From assembly GCF_001890385.1 (NCBI RefSeq), contig NZ_CP018221.1:2653501-2717500 (forward strand): a DNA stretch of 64,000 nucleotides, in the 5' to 3' direction. The translations under genes and the position numbers were made by a program. The notes under the pieces are model-generated. The model searched no databases, was not told the origin of the DNA, and was given only the letters and a program-made list of their open reading frames with translations. This document shows positions 52,212-60,434 of this stretch, piece by piece (position 1 is the first letter of the stretch; each line of letters begins with the position of its first letter). This stretch comes from Tardibacter chloracetimidivorans. Its GTDB lineage: Bacteria > Pseudomonadota > Alphaproteobacteria > Sphingomonadales > Sphingomonadaceae.

Positions 52212-52225
52212 ACGGATATGTTCAT
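52212..52225. promoter_or_regulatory. Degenerate catabolic-cluster palindrome upstream of the extradiol dioxygenase
   Basis: ACGGATATGTTCAT matches ATGGACATGTCCAT at 11 of 14 positions. It lies 161 bp before the extradiol dioxygenase start, with no other feature in 52052-52344. Confidence 0.45.
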
Positions 52226-52344
52226 CCTTTGAGGGGCATATTTCTCCGATGACGCCGGTGCTGAACGGCGTTCGTTTTGCCGCGCGCCCACCGGCGTGCG
52301 CTTTCGCGGCGATAGTGCCGGGCCGGCCCTCGCTTCTGTACGCT

Positions 52345-52983
52345 TCATCGCGCGCTGCGAGTCCCGGCGGCGCGCGCGGTGCGCGGCGAGAGGCCGGTGA
52401 TCTGGAGCCGGATCAAGCGGCGCAGATATTCGATGCCCTCTTCGGCGACGGGATCGTCGCCGCCGATCCACCAGCGCGCTGTCGCAGAGAAGATCAGAAA
52501 AAAATGCTGGGCGACGATATCGGTGGTCTCCGGAGGCCGGATTTCCCCGCGATTGATTGCATCTTCGACGATGAATTCGAGCTGTCGGGCGATGGCGCGG
52601 CGGCTGCGCGTATATTCCTCGCCATGCATCCCGCCGCTATAATAGTTTATCTGGAGGAAGATGCGGGCAAGCCGCGGGTTGCTGGCCCAATCCTGGAAGA
52701 ATGGGGCGAAGAAGGCCAGCATCCGCTCCTCGAGCGGCACATCGCGCGATCGCGTCAGATCGATCGCAGTCTCCATCGTGTTGACTGTGATCTCGTTAAA
52801 TACGAGCAGCGTGAGATCGCGCTTGTCCGCTGCGTAGAGTGACAGAGTGCCCAAGGCGACACGCGCCTCGCGCGCCACGTCGCGAAGCGTGGTCGCATCG
52901 TACCCCTGCCCGGAGAAGAGCTTGAGGGCCGCACGCCTGATACGCTCGCGCTTCTCTGCCTTGTTGCGCTCCCGAACCTGCAA
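52345..52983 (-). CDS. TetR-family transcriptional regulator
   Basis: A 212-residue protein. The TetR HTH is at residues 12-58 (RIRRAALKLFSGQGYDATTL, RDVAREARVALGTLSLYAAD). The ligand domain follows, with RLARIFLQINYYSGGMHGEE. It lies between the oxygenase operon and the extradiol gene. It is the natural candidate to bind the recurring palindrome in the cluster, though none of the sites lies in its own promoter. Confidence 0.9.
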   Translation of the reverse strand: MQVRERNKAEKRERIRRAALKLFSGQGYDATTLRDVAREARVALGTLSLYAADKRDLTLLVFNEITVNTMETAIDLTRSRDVPLEERMLAFFAPFFQDWASNPRLARIFLQINYYSGGMHGEEYTRSRRAIARQLEFIVEDAINRGEIRPPETTDIVAQHFFLIFSATARWWIGGDDPVAEEGIEYLRRLIRLQITGLSPRTARAAGTRSAR

Positions 52984-53068
52984 GCCTCACTCCTTATCCC
53001 GGGAAAGCACGAGTATCACACCTTTTTTGCCGTTTTGACCATTGATAATTTGGTTTGCTGCTTTCCTG

Positions 53069-53515
53069 TCAGCGGGCCTTATGGGCGGCAGACTCGAAAG
53101 AGAGCACTACGCGGCGCTCCTTTATCCGCCACACCCCATCCGGGCACCGCCGATAGATGTCGTGCGCGTCAGCCAGCGCGATCGGCTCGGCGGGCGAGAG
53201 GTCCGATCCGTTCGAGCGGAACAGCAGGATGAAGCAGAGCCCGCGCGCCTGCTCCGGCCCGTCTTCCCAGAAGCGGAAGTTGGTGCAGACATGGCGGACA
53301 CGGCGAGTCTTCGCCGCAGCGCGGTCGCGGCCGTAGCCATTGATTGCCTCGGGGCCTTCGCACGCGAAATTGGGAGCGATTAAGCTGCCGTCCTCGGTGT
53401 AGAGTTCGGCCAAATTCTCCGAGCAGTTCATGTCAAGCCGATAGGCATGCTCGGCGATCAGCGCTTCAAGCTCAGCCCGCAGCGCCGCATCCTTGATGGG
53501 AACGCCGATCGTCAC
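53069..53515 (-). CDS. SnoaL-like / NTF2-fold protein
   Basis: A 148-residue NTF2-fold protein starting at GTG 53515, which overlaps the preceding stop (GTGA). Typical text is LEALIAEHAYRLDMNCSENLAELYTEDG, split here as AYRLDMNCSENLAELYTEDG, and RRCPDGVWRIKERRVVLSF at the end. The fold includes beta subunits of oxygenases, isomerases and hydrolases, so a role in the ring-cleavage pathway is possible but unassigned. It ends the operon. Confidence 0.7.
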   Translation of the reverse strand: MTIGVPIKDAALRAELEALIAEHAYRLDMNCSENLAELYTEDGSLIAPNFACEGPEAINGYGRDRAAAKTRRVRHVCTNFRFWEDGPEQARGLCFILLFRSNGSDLSPAEPIALADAHDIYRRCPDGVWRIKERRVVLSFESAAHKAR

Positions 53516-54507
53516 GACACGGCCTTCGTCGCCGCCGCGGCCCGTTCTCCGGCGAATTCTTCCCGAAGCAGGCGCCAGCGCCGCCCGGCCTCGCGCGCGG
53601 CCTCGGCATAGTCGCCGGGGAACACATCGTAAGGCGGGCGGACAGGACCCGGATCGCAATAGTTGGCTTCAGCCATGCGCGTCTTTTCCATCTGGGTATT
53701 GTAGCTGGCGAACAGCTCGGGATTGCCGAGCATTGGGGCGAGTGGGGCGATGCTCCATGCGATTCGTTCGTCGATATGCCTGGCCCGATCGGTATCGCCG
53801 GCCATTATCGCGTCGATCAGTGCGCGCGACGGCTCCGGCCCCATACCTGCCGCGGTCGCCCAGCAGGACGTGGTTGTTGCCGGCGAGATCGCATGGAACT
53901 TGGCCACGACCATGTCGCTCGGCATGAAATGAATCCGCCCCCCGGTCGCGGCGATATTCTCCGCGAGATTAGTGGGCTGGGATGATTTGGCCGACGTCAC
54001 CGTCGGCGCCTCCTTCGCGATCCGCGCCCAGAAATCGGTGGGAAAGGAGAAGCGGAAGGCGCGCGCATTTGCGTAGACCATCACTGCCAGATCGGGGAAT
54101 GCCTGTCCGACCTCGGCATAGAAGCGCACGGCCATATCGACGGTGCAGGGTTGCCACATCGGCAGGCCGAGCAGCGTTCCGTCGGCGCCCCGGTCGCGCG
54201 CGAAGGCGAGCCGCTTGTAGGCTTCGTGGCCGCCCATCGCGGTCGCGCCGACGAAAAGCGGAATGCGCTTGCCTACGGTCTCGGCGACCGTCGCGACGAA
54301 GCTGCGATAATCCTCGTTCGAGATGGTCGCACATTCGCCGGTGGTACCCAGGACAATCAGGCCGTTGGCCCCATCGTCGATCAGCGCGTGAATAAGTCGC
54401 TCGGTCTCGTCGAGCGCCACGGTGTCGGTGGCGTCGATCGCCTGCGCGCCTGCACGCGACGGCGTCGGAATGATCGCGTAAAGTCCCTTGAAATCCTGTG
54501 CCTGCAT
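53512..54507 (-). CDS. NahE-like hydratase-aldolase (DHDPS family)
   Basis: A 331-residue class I aldolase; ATG 54507 chosen over upstream TTG codons. It follows the NahE layout: GLYAIIPTPSRAG, GANGLIVLGTTGECATISNE, ADGTLLGLPMWQPCTVDMAV, VMVYANARAFRFSFP (Tyr145) and the Schiff-base Lys174 in TVTSAKSSQP, ending YCDPGPVRPPYDVFPGDY. trans-o-Hydroxybenzylidenepyruvate hydratase-aldolases cleave bicyclic ring-fission products to an aromatic aldehyde and pyruvate. This suggests a fused-ring or substituted aromatic substrate. It is coupled to neighbours on both sides. Confidence 0.82.
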   Translation of the reverse strand: MQAQDFKGLYAIIPTPSRAGAQAIDATDTVALDETERLIHALIDDGANGLIVLGTTGECATISNEDYRSFVATVAETVGKRIPLFVGATAMGGHEAYKRLAFARDRGADGTLLGLPMWQPCTVDMAVRFYAEVGQAFPDLAVMVYANARAFRFSFPTDFWARIAKEAPTVTSAKSSQPTNLAENIAATGGRIHFMPSDMVVAKFHAISPATTTSCWATAAGMGPEPSRALIDAIMAGDTDRARHIDERIAWSIAPLAPMLGNPELFASYNTQMEKTRMAEANYCDPGPVRPPYDVFPGDYAEAAREAGRRWRLLREEFAGERAAAATKAVS

Positions 54508-54521
54508 CAAGGCTGCTCTCC

Positions 54522-55727
54522 TCAATCCCTAACTGGTACCTGATGCGACAAGCCGATCTCGCGGCCTTCCCGCGCCGATCGCAGAATCGCTTCGCTGACT
54601 TCCATGGTCGCGCGACCCCAGGCACCGTCGTGCAGGATGGGGCGCAGGCCGGAGAAGGCGTCGTACATCTCGTCGATGACACCGCTCTTGTCGGGAAATA
54701 CGCGCGGCGGCTCGAGCGGGAGCTCCACCGCGCCTTTCCTGCCATAATGGGTGACGCCGCGTGCCGACTGGCGCAGATCGCCATCCGGCCCGCTGACGAT
54801 CGTCACGCCGAAATGCGGGTGGTTCCATTCGTTCTGGGGCGGAATCGTCAGCCGGCGGCTGCCGCCGAAGCCGCCCGCCGCCTTGGCCGCGACTTCCGAG
54901 CCGGTGCCTGCGATCGCCTCCAGCGCTCTGCGCGAAGCTGCATGACAATCGGGCTGCTTGGGCTCCCCCAGTTCGCCGATCCAATAGTGGAACTCGTCGG
55001 TGTCGAAATAGTCGTATCCACTATAGACCAGCGATGCTGCGCTGCCGTTTTCGAACTGCAGGAACGTAACGTGCGCCCCCTCGGTCGGCCGGGTGGGATC
55101 GAGCGTCCAGGCCATCGAGCGCACGCTGCGCACCATGCCGCCGCCGAGCAGGCGCACGACGTCGATCTGATGCGGCACCTGGTTGTAGATGATGCCGCCG
55201 CCCATATCGGTGCGCAGTTCCTCGGCCCGACGGGGCCGGTAGAGGAAATTGCCGTAATTCCACGAATTAATCATCGAAACCGGCCCGATCGCGCCCTCGC
55301 GGATCAGCGCGCGCATCTTGAGGATCGGCGTGTCGAAGCTGTGCGTATGGCCGACCAGCAGGTGGACGCCGTTCGCCTCGGCTGTCGCGATGATGTCGCT
55401 GCATTCCTCCAGCGTCAGCGCCATCGGCTTTTCGATGATGATGTGCTTTCCCGCGCGGGCAGCCAGCGCGGCATGGTCGCGATGCATCTGGTGGGGCGTG
55501 GCGATATAAACCACGTCCACCGTCGTGTCGGCGCACAGCGCTTCAGCCGTGGCATGGGTGCGCGCGCCGAATTCGGTCCCGAAGGCAAGGCGCGCCTCCT
55601 CGCGGGGATCGGCGGCCGCGCTGATCCTGACGTGCGGGTGGCTGAGAAAGCTCGGCATCATCTGCTTGGCCGCGCCCCCCAGGCCGATGATCCCCAGCCG
55701 CATCGCCGGCATCACCCGATCGGTCAC
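54522..55727 (-). CDS. Gfo/Idh/MocA oxidoreductase, 4,5-dihydroxyphthalate dehydrogenase (Pht4)-like
   Basis: A 401-residue protein whose GTG start overlaps the decarboxylase stop (GTGA). The Rossmann motif is MRLGIIGLGGAAKQMMPSFL near residue 9, EKPMALTLEECSDII near 100 and the GGGIIYNQVPHQIDVVRLLG segment near 190. The extra C-terminal length and RATMEVSEAILRSAREGREI resemble Pht4. In phthalate catabolism Pht4 oxidises the cis-dihydrodiol made by the Rieske oxygenase, which fits the position here. Confidence 0.78.
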   Translation of the reverse strand: MTDRVMPAMRLGIIGLGGAAKQMMPSFLSHPHVRISAAADPREEARLAFGTEFGARTHATAEALCADTTVDVVYIATPHQMHRDHAALAARAGKHIIIEKPMALTLEECSDIIATAEANGVHLLVGHTHSFDTPILKMRALIREGAIGPVSMINSWNYGNFLYRPRRAEELRTDMGGGIIYNQVPHQIDVVRLLGGGMVRSVRSMAWTLDPTRPTEGAHVTFLQFENGSAASLVYSGYDYFDTDEFHYWIGELGEPKQPDCHAASRRALEAIAGTGSEVAAKAAGGFGGSRRLTIPPQNEWNHPHFGVTIVSGPDGDLRQSARGVTHYGRKGAVELPLEPPRVFPDKSGVIDEMYDAFSGLRPILHDGAWGRATMEVSEAILRSAREGREIGLSHQVPVRD

Positions 55728-56713
55728 AGGCGGATTCCGGCGCTGGCCTGGACGTTGGGCGCGAACAGCTCGTTCACTTCGACGCGGCGCGGAGCCAGCC
55801 CTTGCTCGTGAAGGAAACCGCACAGCGCCTCGATGGTAGGCCGGTTGGGCTCGATGCCATAGGGCCAGAAGTCGTCGCCGAACGTATCGCGGATCGAGCG
55901 AACATATTGCCCGATCCAAGGCAGCGATATGGGAAGCGGCTCGTCGATAGCCAGTTCGGCCAAGCAGTTCGCCTTGCTCCGTTCGAACGCCTGCTGGAGA
56001 CTAATCGCAATCCAGGGATCGCGTTCCCACACGTCGCGGCGGATAACGACGGTATGCATGATCGGAAAAATGCGGGTCTTCGCGAAATAGGCACGCTCGA
56101 CGCTCGGCACGTCGGGAAAGAGATAGCCGATCCGCGCATCGCCAGCGAGAAGCGCCGGCGGCGTCTGCGGCGCGATCAGGGCGTCGATGGCGCCGTCCGC
56201 GAGCATGTCGTTCAGCGCGCGCTGCTCCTCATGCTCGATCGTCACGCCGTCGATCCGTACGTCAGTCAGCGGGCGGCGGCCCGCGGCCGTGAGGCCGCCG
56301 GTCACCCAATGGATGTCGTCCGGCTGGACGCCATATTCGTGCATCAGCACGCCGCGCGCCCAGACGGCGGCGGTCATCGAATATTCGGGGACACCCACGC
56401 GGCGCCCTTTCAGATCGGTGGGCGCGGCGATGCCGGCGGCGGTGTTGACGTAGATCGCGCCATGGCGGAACGTGCGTGACGGAAACACCGGGATTGCGAC
56501 GAACGGGGCGTTGCCCTGCGCGACGCGCAATATATAGGTCGAGAACGACATCTCGCCGCACGCGAACTCGCCGCGCAATACCCGGTTGAATGCCTGCACC
56601 GGCGACATCGGGAGAAAGTGCAGGTCGATTCCCTCGGGCACGACCGTGCCATGATAGAGATCGCGGACCCGATCCGAGAGGTGGCCCGCATAGCTGAGCG
56701 AGAGTCTTCCCAC
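55724..56713 (-). CDS. 4,5-dihydroxyphthalate decarboxylase (Pht5)-like protein
   Basis: A 329-residue protein with GTG start 56713. LSLSYAGHLSDRVRDLYHGT and VVPEGIDLHFLPMSPVQAFN at the N-terminus and ERDPWIAISLQQAFERSKAN near residue 235 match the Pht5 family, which has a periplasmic-binding-protein-like fold but acts in the cytoplasm; no signal peptide is visible here either. It would decarboxylate the dihydroxylated aromatic acid made by the oxygenase and dehydrogenase. A solute-binding role is the alternative. Confidence 0.75.
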   Translation of the reverse strand: MGRLSLSYAGHLSDRVRDLYHGTVVPEGIDLHFLPMSPVQAFNRVLRGEFACGEMSFSTYILRVAQGNAPFVAIPVFPSRTFRHGAIYVNTAAGIAAPTDLKGRRVGVPEYSMTAAVWARGVLMHEYGVQPDDIHWVTGGLTAAGRRPLTDVRIDGVTIEHEEQRALNDMLADGAIDALIAPQTPPALLAGDARIGYLFPDVPSVERAYFAKTRIFPIMHTVVIRRDVWERDPWIAISLQQAFERSKANCLAELAIDEPLPISLPWIGQYVRSIRDTFGDDFWPYGIEPNRPTIEALCGFLHEQGLAPRRVEVNELFAPNVQASAGIRL

Positions 56714-56721
56714 GTCCCGTC

Positions 56722-57276
56722 TCAGATAAAGATCGAGAGCGATTCGAGGCCGAGCACCGTGGCATCGAGAATGGCGGTGCGCTTGACGAGCCGGGATACG
56801 CCCGTGCCGATGCGGATCGCGTCGAACCGCTCGGCCGTGAGGATCTGGGGATGGGCTCCGTCACCACGATGGCAGAATACCGCCAGGTTGCTGCGCGCCG
56901 CCACCAGCGACGGGTCCCCATCATGGAGCGTCACGCGGACGTTGGAGACTATTCGCCGCGTCCGGGTCGCCGGGCTTTCGGACCAGGCATAGCGCGAGCG
57001 GAGCCGCTTCACACGCATCTCGATCGAGGCATAATCTTCCTTCAGATAGAAGGCGGTCGTGCTAATACCGGTGCCATCCCAATTTTCGCGCGCGGTGCGC
57101 ACCGGCGCCTCATAAATGATTGCCGGATCGAGCAGTTCGAACCATTCGGCGAAGAGGCGATCGTCGAGATACTCCGCTTCCTGCTTCAGAAATTCCTCGC
57201 AGGCGCGCTGCATGTCCATATCGATCAGCCGGCCAGCCGGCGCGGCACCGGCGTGAAGCGTTGCCGCATCAGTCAT
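56722..57276 (-). CDS. Rieske aromatic oxygenase, beta (small) subunit
   Basis: A 184-residue protein of the ring-hydroxylating dioxygenase beta family (NTF2-like fold): QRACEEFLKQEAEYLDDRLF, AEWFELLDPAIIYEAPVRTA and RRIVSNVRVTLHDGD, with SNLAVFCHRGDGAHPQILTA. It starts 8 bp inside the end of the alpha subunit gene, so the two are translated together in the expected alpha-beta order. It stabilises the hexameric oxygenase. Confidence 0.85.
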   Translation of the reverse strand: MTDAATLHAGAAPAGRLIDMDMQRACEEFLKQEAEYLDDRLFAEWFELLDPAIIYEAPVRTARENWDGTGISTTAFYLKEDYASIEMRVKRLRSRYAWSESPATRTRRIVSNVRVTLHDGDPSLVAARSNLAVFCHRGDGAHPQILTAERFDAIRIGTGVSRLVKRTAILDATVLGLESLSIFI

Positions 57277-58627
57277 GATCGCAAATCTCTACCTTGGTGT
57301 TGGTCATGCGCTCGTACCAGGTCTTGTGGAACGTCCTCAGGCCACCTTCACCCGCGTTGGTGGAGTTAACGACGCCGGGTCCGACCCAGTCGGCCAGCGG
57401 TTTGCTGCTGCTCATGTCCCCCATTCCCATCTGATAATTAAAGCGCACCTTGTTCAACTCGGCGAAAACGGTGCCGGCCGAGCGGGTGACGCCGGGCCAC
57501 ACCGCCACGTCGTCCTGCTCGAAGCTGCCCGAGGGGCTGAAGCTGCTCATCCCGACCTGATAGGCGCGTTGCTTATACTCCAGAGACGCTTCCTTCGGCG
57601 CCAGCACCCAGTTCCAGATCTCCATTTGGCCCGGACCCTTGGGCTGCCAGACGCGCAGCGTCAGAAAGCCCGCCTGCGGCTTTTGCGGGCTGTCGCTCAG
57701 GCCAATGTGAAGGAACGAGAAGTTGGGGAACAGAGTGCCGTTCTGGAGCAGCGAGCGCTTGGCCAGGTCGAATTGATCCTGGTTGAGCACCCCGGGATGC
57801 AAATGGCGGGTCACTTCTTCCGGATAGGAGATGAACGGCGCCTCGCCTGGCAACTGGCGGATGCTGATCGCGTGGCCGCTGCAATCGTGGATGTGGAGAC
57901 CGGTTCCCTCCTTCGGTGCTCCGGCGGCGGCGGTTTCGATGATGCCCGCGTCCAGCACGGAACGGTGCGTCATCTGGGTGTGCGAGCTGTCGCCGCAGAA
58001 ATTCTCCGCGCCCTGCTTCCAGTTGGCAGCGACCAGCCAGCGGTGCGGCTCGCCCAGCACTTCCATCCCGCCCTCGGACAGCGCGAACTGGATATCGAAA
58101 TACCATTTATAGTCGCCGAGATATTCTTCGAACGACACCGCCTCCCGATCGAGATTGGCAAATATGAGCCCCATATAATTAACCACATGGGGCGCCGCGA
58201 AAAGGCTCCAGTCCTCGAGGTTCAGCGCCGCATAACCCTGGTTGCGCGCCGGCACGCCGATCAGTTCTCCGCTGTTACGATACGCCCAGCCATGGAACGG
58301 GCAGACGAACCCCTTGGCATTGCCGGCCTGTACCCGACATATCTGCGCGCCACGGTGGCGACAGGCATTGAGCAGGACCCGCAACTCGCCTTCCTCGTCG
58401 CGAATCAGGACGAATGGGTCTTCGCCAATGTTTCGGGTGACGAAATCGCCGCGGTTCGGGATCTCGGTTTCATGCCCGACATACACCCAGCATTTCGCGA
58501 AGATGCGCCGCAACTCGAGTTCGTAGATTTCGCGATCGTGGAAGATCGCCGCCGGCAACAGCCCTTGGCGCAGATCGTCCACCATGCCTTCGATCGAAGC
58601 GGGAACGGCAAAGGCTTCCTCGGCCAT
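57269..58627 (-). CDS. Rieske aromatic oxygenase, alpha (large) subunit
   Basis: A 452-residue protein starting at ATG 58627 (GAGAGG upstream). The Rieske centre ligands are C89-x-H91 (ACRHRGAQIC) and C109-x2-H112 (FVCPFHGWAY). The catalytic iron region is NWKQGAENFCGDSSHTQMTH with H216 and H221; the third ligand Asp should be near residue 370. ENFCGDSSHTQMTH resembles PAH/phenylpropionate-type oxygenases. No intact ferredoxin or reductase gene lies nearby, so electrons must come from elsewhere. First gene of the operon, preceded by the perfect palindrome at 58725-58738. Confidence 0.9.
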   Translation of the reverse strand: MAEEAFAVPASIEGMVDDLRQGLLPAAIFHDREIYELELRRIFAKCWVYVGHETEIPNRGDFVTRNIGEDPFVLIRDEEGELRVLLNACRHRGAQICRVQAGNAKGFVCPFHGWAYRNSGELIGVPARNQGYAALNLEDWSLFAAPHVVNYMGLIFANLDREAVSFEEYLGDYKWYFDIQFALSEGGMEVLGEPHRWLVAANWKQGAENFCGDSSHTQMTHRSVLDAGIIETAAAGAPKEGTGLHIHDCSGHAISIRQLPGEAPFISYPEEVTRHLHPGVLNQDQFDLAKRSLLQNGTLFPNFSFLHIGLSDSPQKPQAGFLTLRVWQPKGPGQMEIWNWVLAPKEASLEYKQRAYQVGMSSFSPSGSFEQDDVAVWPGVTRSAGTVFAELNKVRFNYQMGMGDMSSSKPLADWVGPGVVNSTNAGEGGLRTFHKTWYERMTNTKVEICDHD

Positions 58628-58724
58628 ACTAGTCCTCTCTATCGGCGACCCGCGGGCCGGCTTGTCATAAACGAACACGTCACAGATCCGACCTCAGCCG
58701 ACAACCGAGCCGCCTCACTCTTAA

Positions 58725-58738
58725 ATGGACATGTCCAT
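58725..58738. promoter_or_regulatory. Perfect palindromic operator ATGGACATGTCCAT between oxygenase and MFS genes
   Basis: A perfect 14-bp palindrome, extended to 16 bp (AATGGACATGTCCATT at 58724-58739), in the 230-bp divergent promoter region of the Rieske operon and the MFS transporter. Related sites occur at 39097, 52212, 60374 and, weaker, 50929. Confidence 0.75.
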
Positions 58739-58857
58739 TAGATTAGCCGATGTCAAGGCGGATATGCGGGGCCATTCCCCCGCTTTCGAACCGTTTCCGG
58801 GGCATCTGCGGCGCTCGCGGACATGAAATCGGGGGCGCGAAAGAGGAGGACGGCCGC

Positions 58858-60315
58858 ATGGGACGAGGAACGGATTTGAACAACGGTGACTGCATCGGCA
58901 CCCGCGATGGGCTGGCGAAATCTTCGCGCTGCGCGGTCGCCAGCCTGGCCGCCACAATCTTCCTGTCGTCGCTGGGCGGCAGCGTGTCGAACGTCGGCCT
59001 GCCAACGCTGTCGCGCGCGTTTGCGATCGGTTTTTCCCAGGCGCAGTGGATCGTGCTTGCCTATTTCCTCGCGGTCATCAGCCTGATCGTCAATGCCGGC
59101 GGACTCGCAGACAGCCTGGGCCGCCAGCGGCTGCTGCTCGGCGGGCTGCTGCTGTTCGGCCTGGGCTCGATCGGCGCGGGCGCGGCGTGGAGCTTCTGGT
59201 TGCTTATCGTGGCGCGGGGGCTGCAGGGCGTGGGAGGCGCGATCATGTTGGTGCTGGCCACTGCGCTGGTCTGCGACATCGTGCCGACTCGGCGGCTCGG
59301 CAGCGTGCTTGGCCTGCTGGCCGCGATGTCGGGCTTGGGGACAGCGGCGGGTCCCTCGCTGGGCGGGTTCCTGATCGCGGGCTTCGGCTGGCGCGCGTTG
59401 TTTTTCGTCAACGTGCCGATCTGCATCGCGATTGCCTGGATGGTCCACCGAACGGTGCCGCGAACCCGCCATGCCACGGCGGGGCCGTGGCGGCCGGACT
59501 GGACCGGCACCTTCCTGCTCGTCGGGGCGCTGTGTGCCTATTGCTACGCAGCCACGCCCGAAAGCGGCCGCTTCGCCGCCGGCAATCTGGTCGCGCTGGC
59601 GCTTGCGGTTGCGGGCGCGGCGGTGTTCGTGCTGGTCGAGCGGCGCGCTGCCAATCCGTTGCTGCGGCTGGAGATGTTCCGCGATCCTTCCCTATGCGGC
59701 AATCTGGGGATGAGCGTGATCGGATCGACAGTCATCATGGCTACGCTGGTTGTCGGCCCTTTCTACCTGATCGACGGGCTGCAGATGACACCCGCCCAAG
59801 CGGGGCTGGCGCTTTCGGTCGGGCCGGTCATCTCGGCTGTCGGGGGCGTGCCGATCGGGCGGCTGGTCGACCGGCTCGGCATCGTCGCGATGAGCCTTGC
59901 CGGGCTGGCGATCATGGCGGCGGGAGCGGCGGGGCTGGCTTTCAGCGAGGGGATCGTCGGCCTGCCGCGCTTCATCGGCTCGCTGATCGTGGTGATGGGC
60001 GGCTATGGCGTGTTTCAGATCTCCAACAACGCCGCGGTGATGGCGAAATCCTCTTCTGCAACGCGCGGCACCTTCGCCGGACTGATGAACCTGTCGCGCA
60101 ATATCGGACTGGTCACCGGCGCATCGGTGATGGCGTCGATCTTTTCGGCCACCGCTCACGGCACGAATGGAGAACTCCCGATCGTGCTCGACGCAGCACA
60201 CGGGCTGAAAACAACGTTCGCGGTAGCGGCGGGCTTGGCGACGCTGGCCGTGGCGATCGGACTGTCGAGTGGCGCAATCCCGCTCTTTCGCCGCTGCGCG
60301 AACCGCGGCGGCTGA
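58858..60315 (+). CDS. MFS drug/solute exporter-type transporter (14 TM, DHA2-like)
   Basis: A 485-residue protein starting at ATG 58858 after AAGAGGAGG; the longer frame to 58750 is cysteine- and arginine-rich and unlikely. About 14 hydrophobic segments with DHA2-family features: LAATIFLSSLGGSVSNVGLP, FSQAQWIVLAYFLAVISLIV, GRQRLLLGGLLLFGLGSIGA, ARGLQGVGGAIMLVLATALV (motif C region) and GTAAGPSLGGFLIAGFGWRA. Divergent from the Rieske operon with a shared palindrome, so probably uptake of the aromatic or export of toxic intermediates. Confidence 0.88.
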   Translation: MGRGTDLNNGDCIGTRDGLAKSSRCAVASLAATIFLSSLGGSVSNVGLPTLSRAFAIGFSQAQWIVLAYFLAVISLIVNAGGLADSLGRQRLLLGGLLLFGLGSIGAGAAWSFWLLIVARGLQGVGGAIMLVLATALVCDIVPTRRLGSVLGLLAAMSGLGTAAGPSLGGFLIAGFGWRALFFVNVPICIAIAWMVHRTVPRTRHATAGPWRPDWTGTFLLVGALCAYCYAATPESGRFAAGNLVALALAVAGAAVFVLVERRAANPLLRLEMFRDPSLCGNLGMSVIGSTVIMATLVVGPFYLIDGLQMTPAQAGLALSVGPVISAVGGVPIGRLVDRLGIVAMSLAGLAIMAAGAAGLAFSEGIVGLPRFIGSLIVVMGGYGVFQISNNAAVMAKSSSATRGTFAGLMNLSRNIGLVTGASVMASIFSATAHGTNGELPIVLDAAHGLKTTFAVAAGLATLAVAIGLSSGAIPLFRRCANRGG

Positions 60316-60373
60316 CGGCTGAAGCCGCAGGCGTCATTCGGACAGGTTGACGCGGCCGACTAACGCACTAGAA

Positions 60374-60387
60374 ATGAACACGTCCAT
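60374..60387. promoter_or_regulatory. Near-perfect palindrome ATGAACACGTCCAT before the aldehyde dehydrogenase
   Basis: Two differences from ATGGACATGTCCAT, 48 bp before the dehydrogenase start; consistent with regulation by the same repressor. Confidence 0.6.
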
Positions 60388-60434
60388 TATCTGCGGGCGC
60401 TTGGCACACCCCAGGAAAGCGGGAGAGACGGAAG

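Noticed and set aside
57275..58741. Plus-strand frame of 488 codons
   Set aside because: Antisense to the Rieske alpha subunit.
59046..60350. Second plus-strand frame of 434 codons over the MFS gene
   Set aside because: Arg/Gly-rich shadow frame of a GC-rich gene; the MFS frame has membrane segments and motifs.
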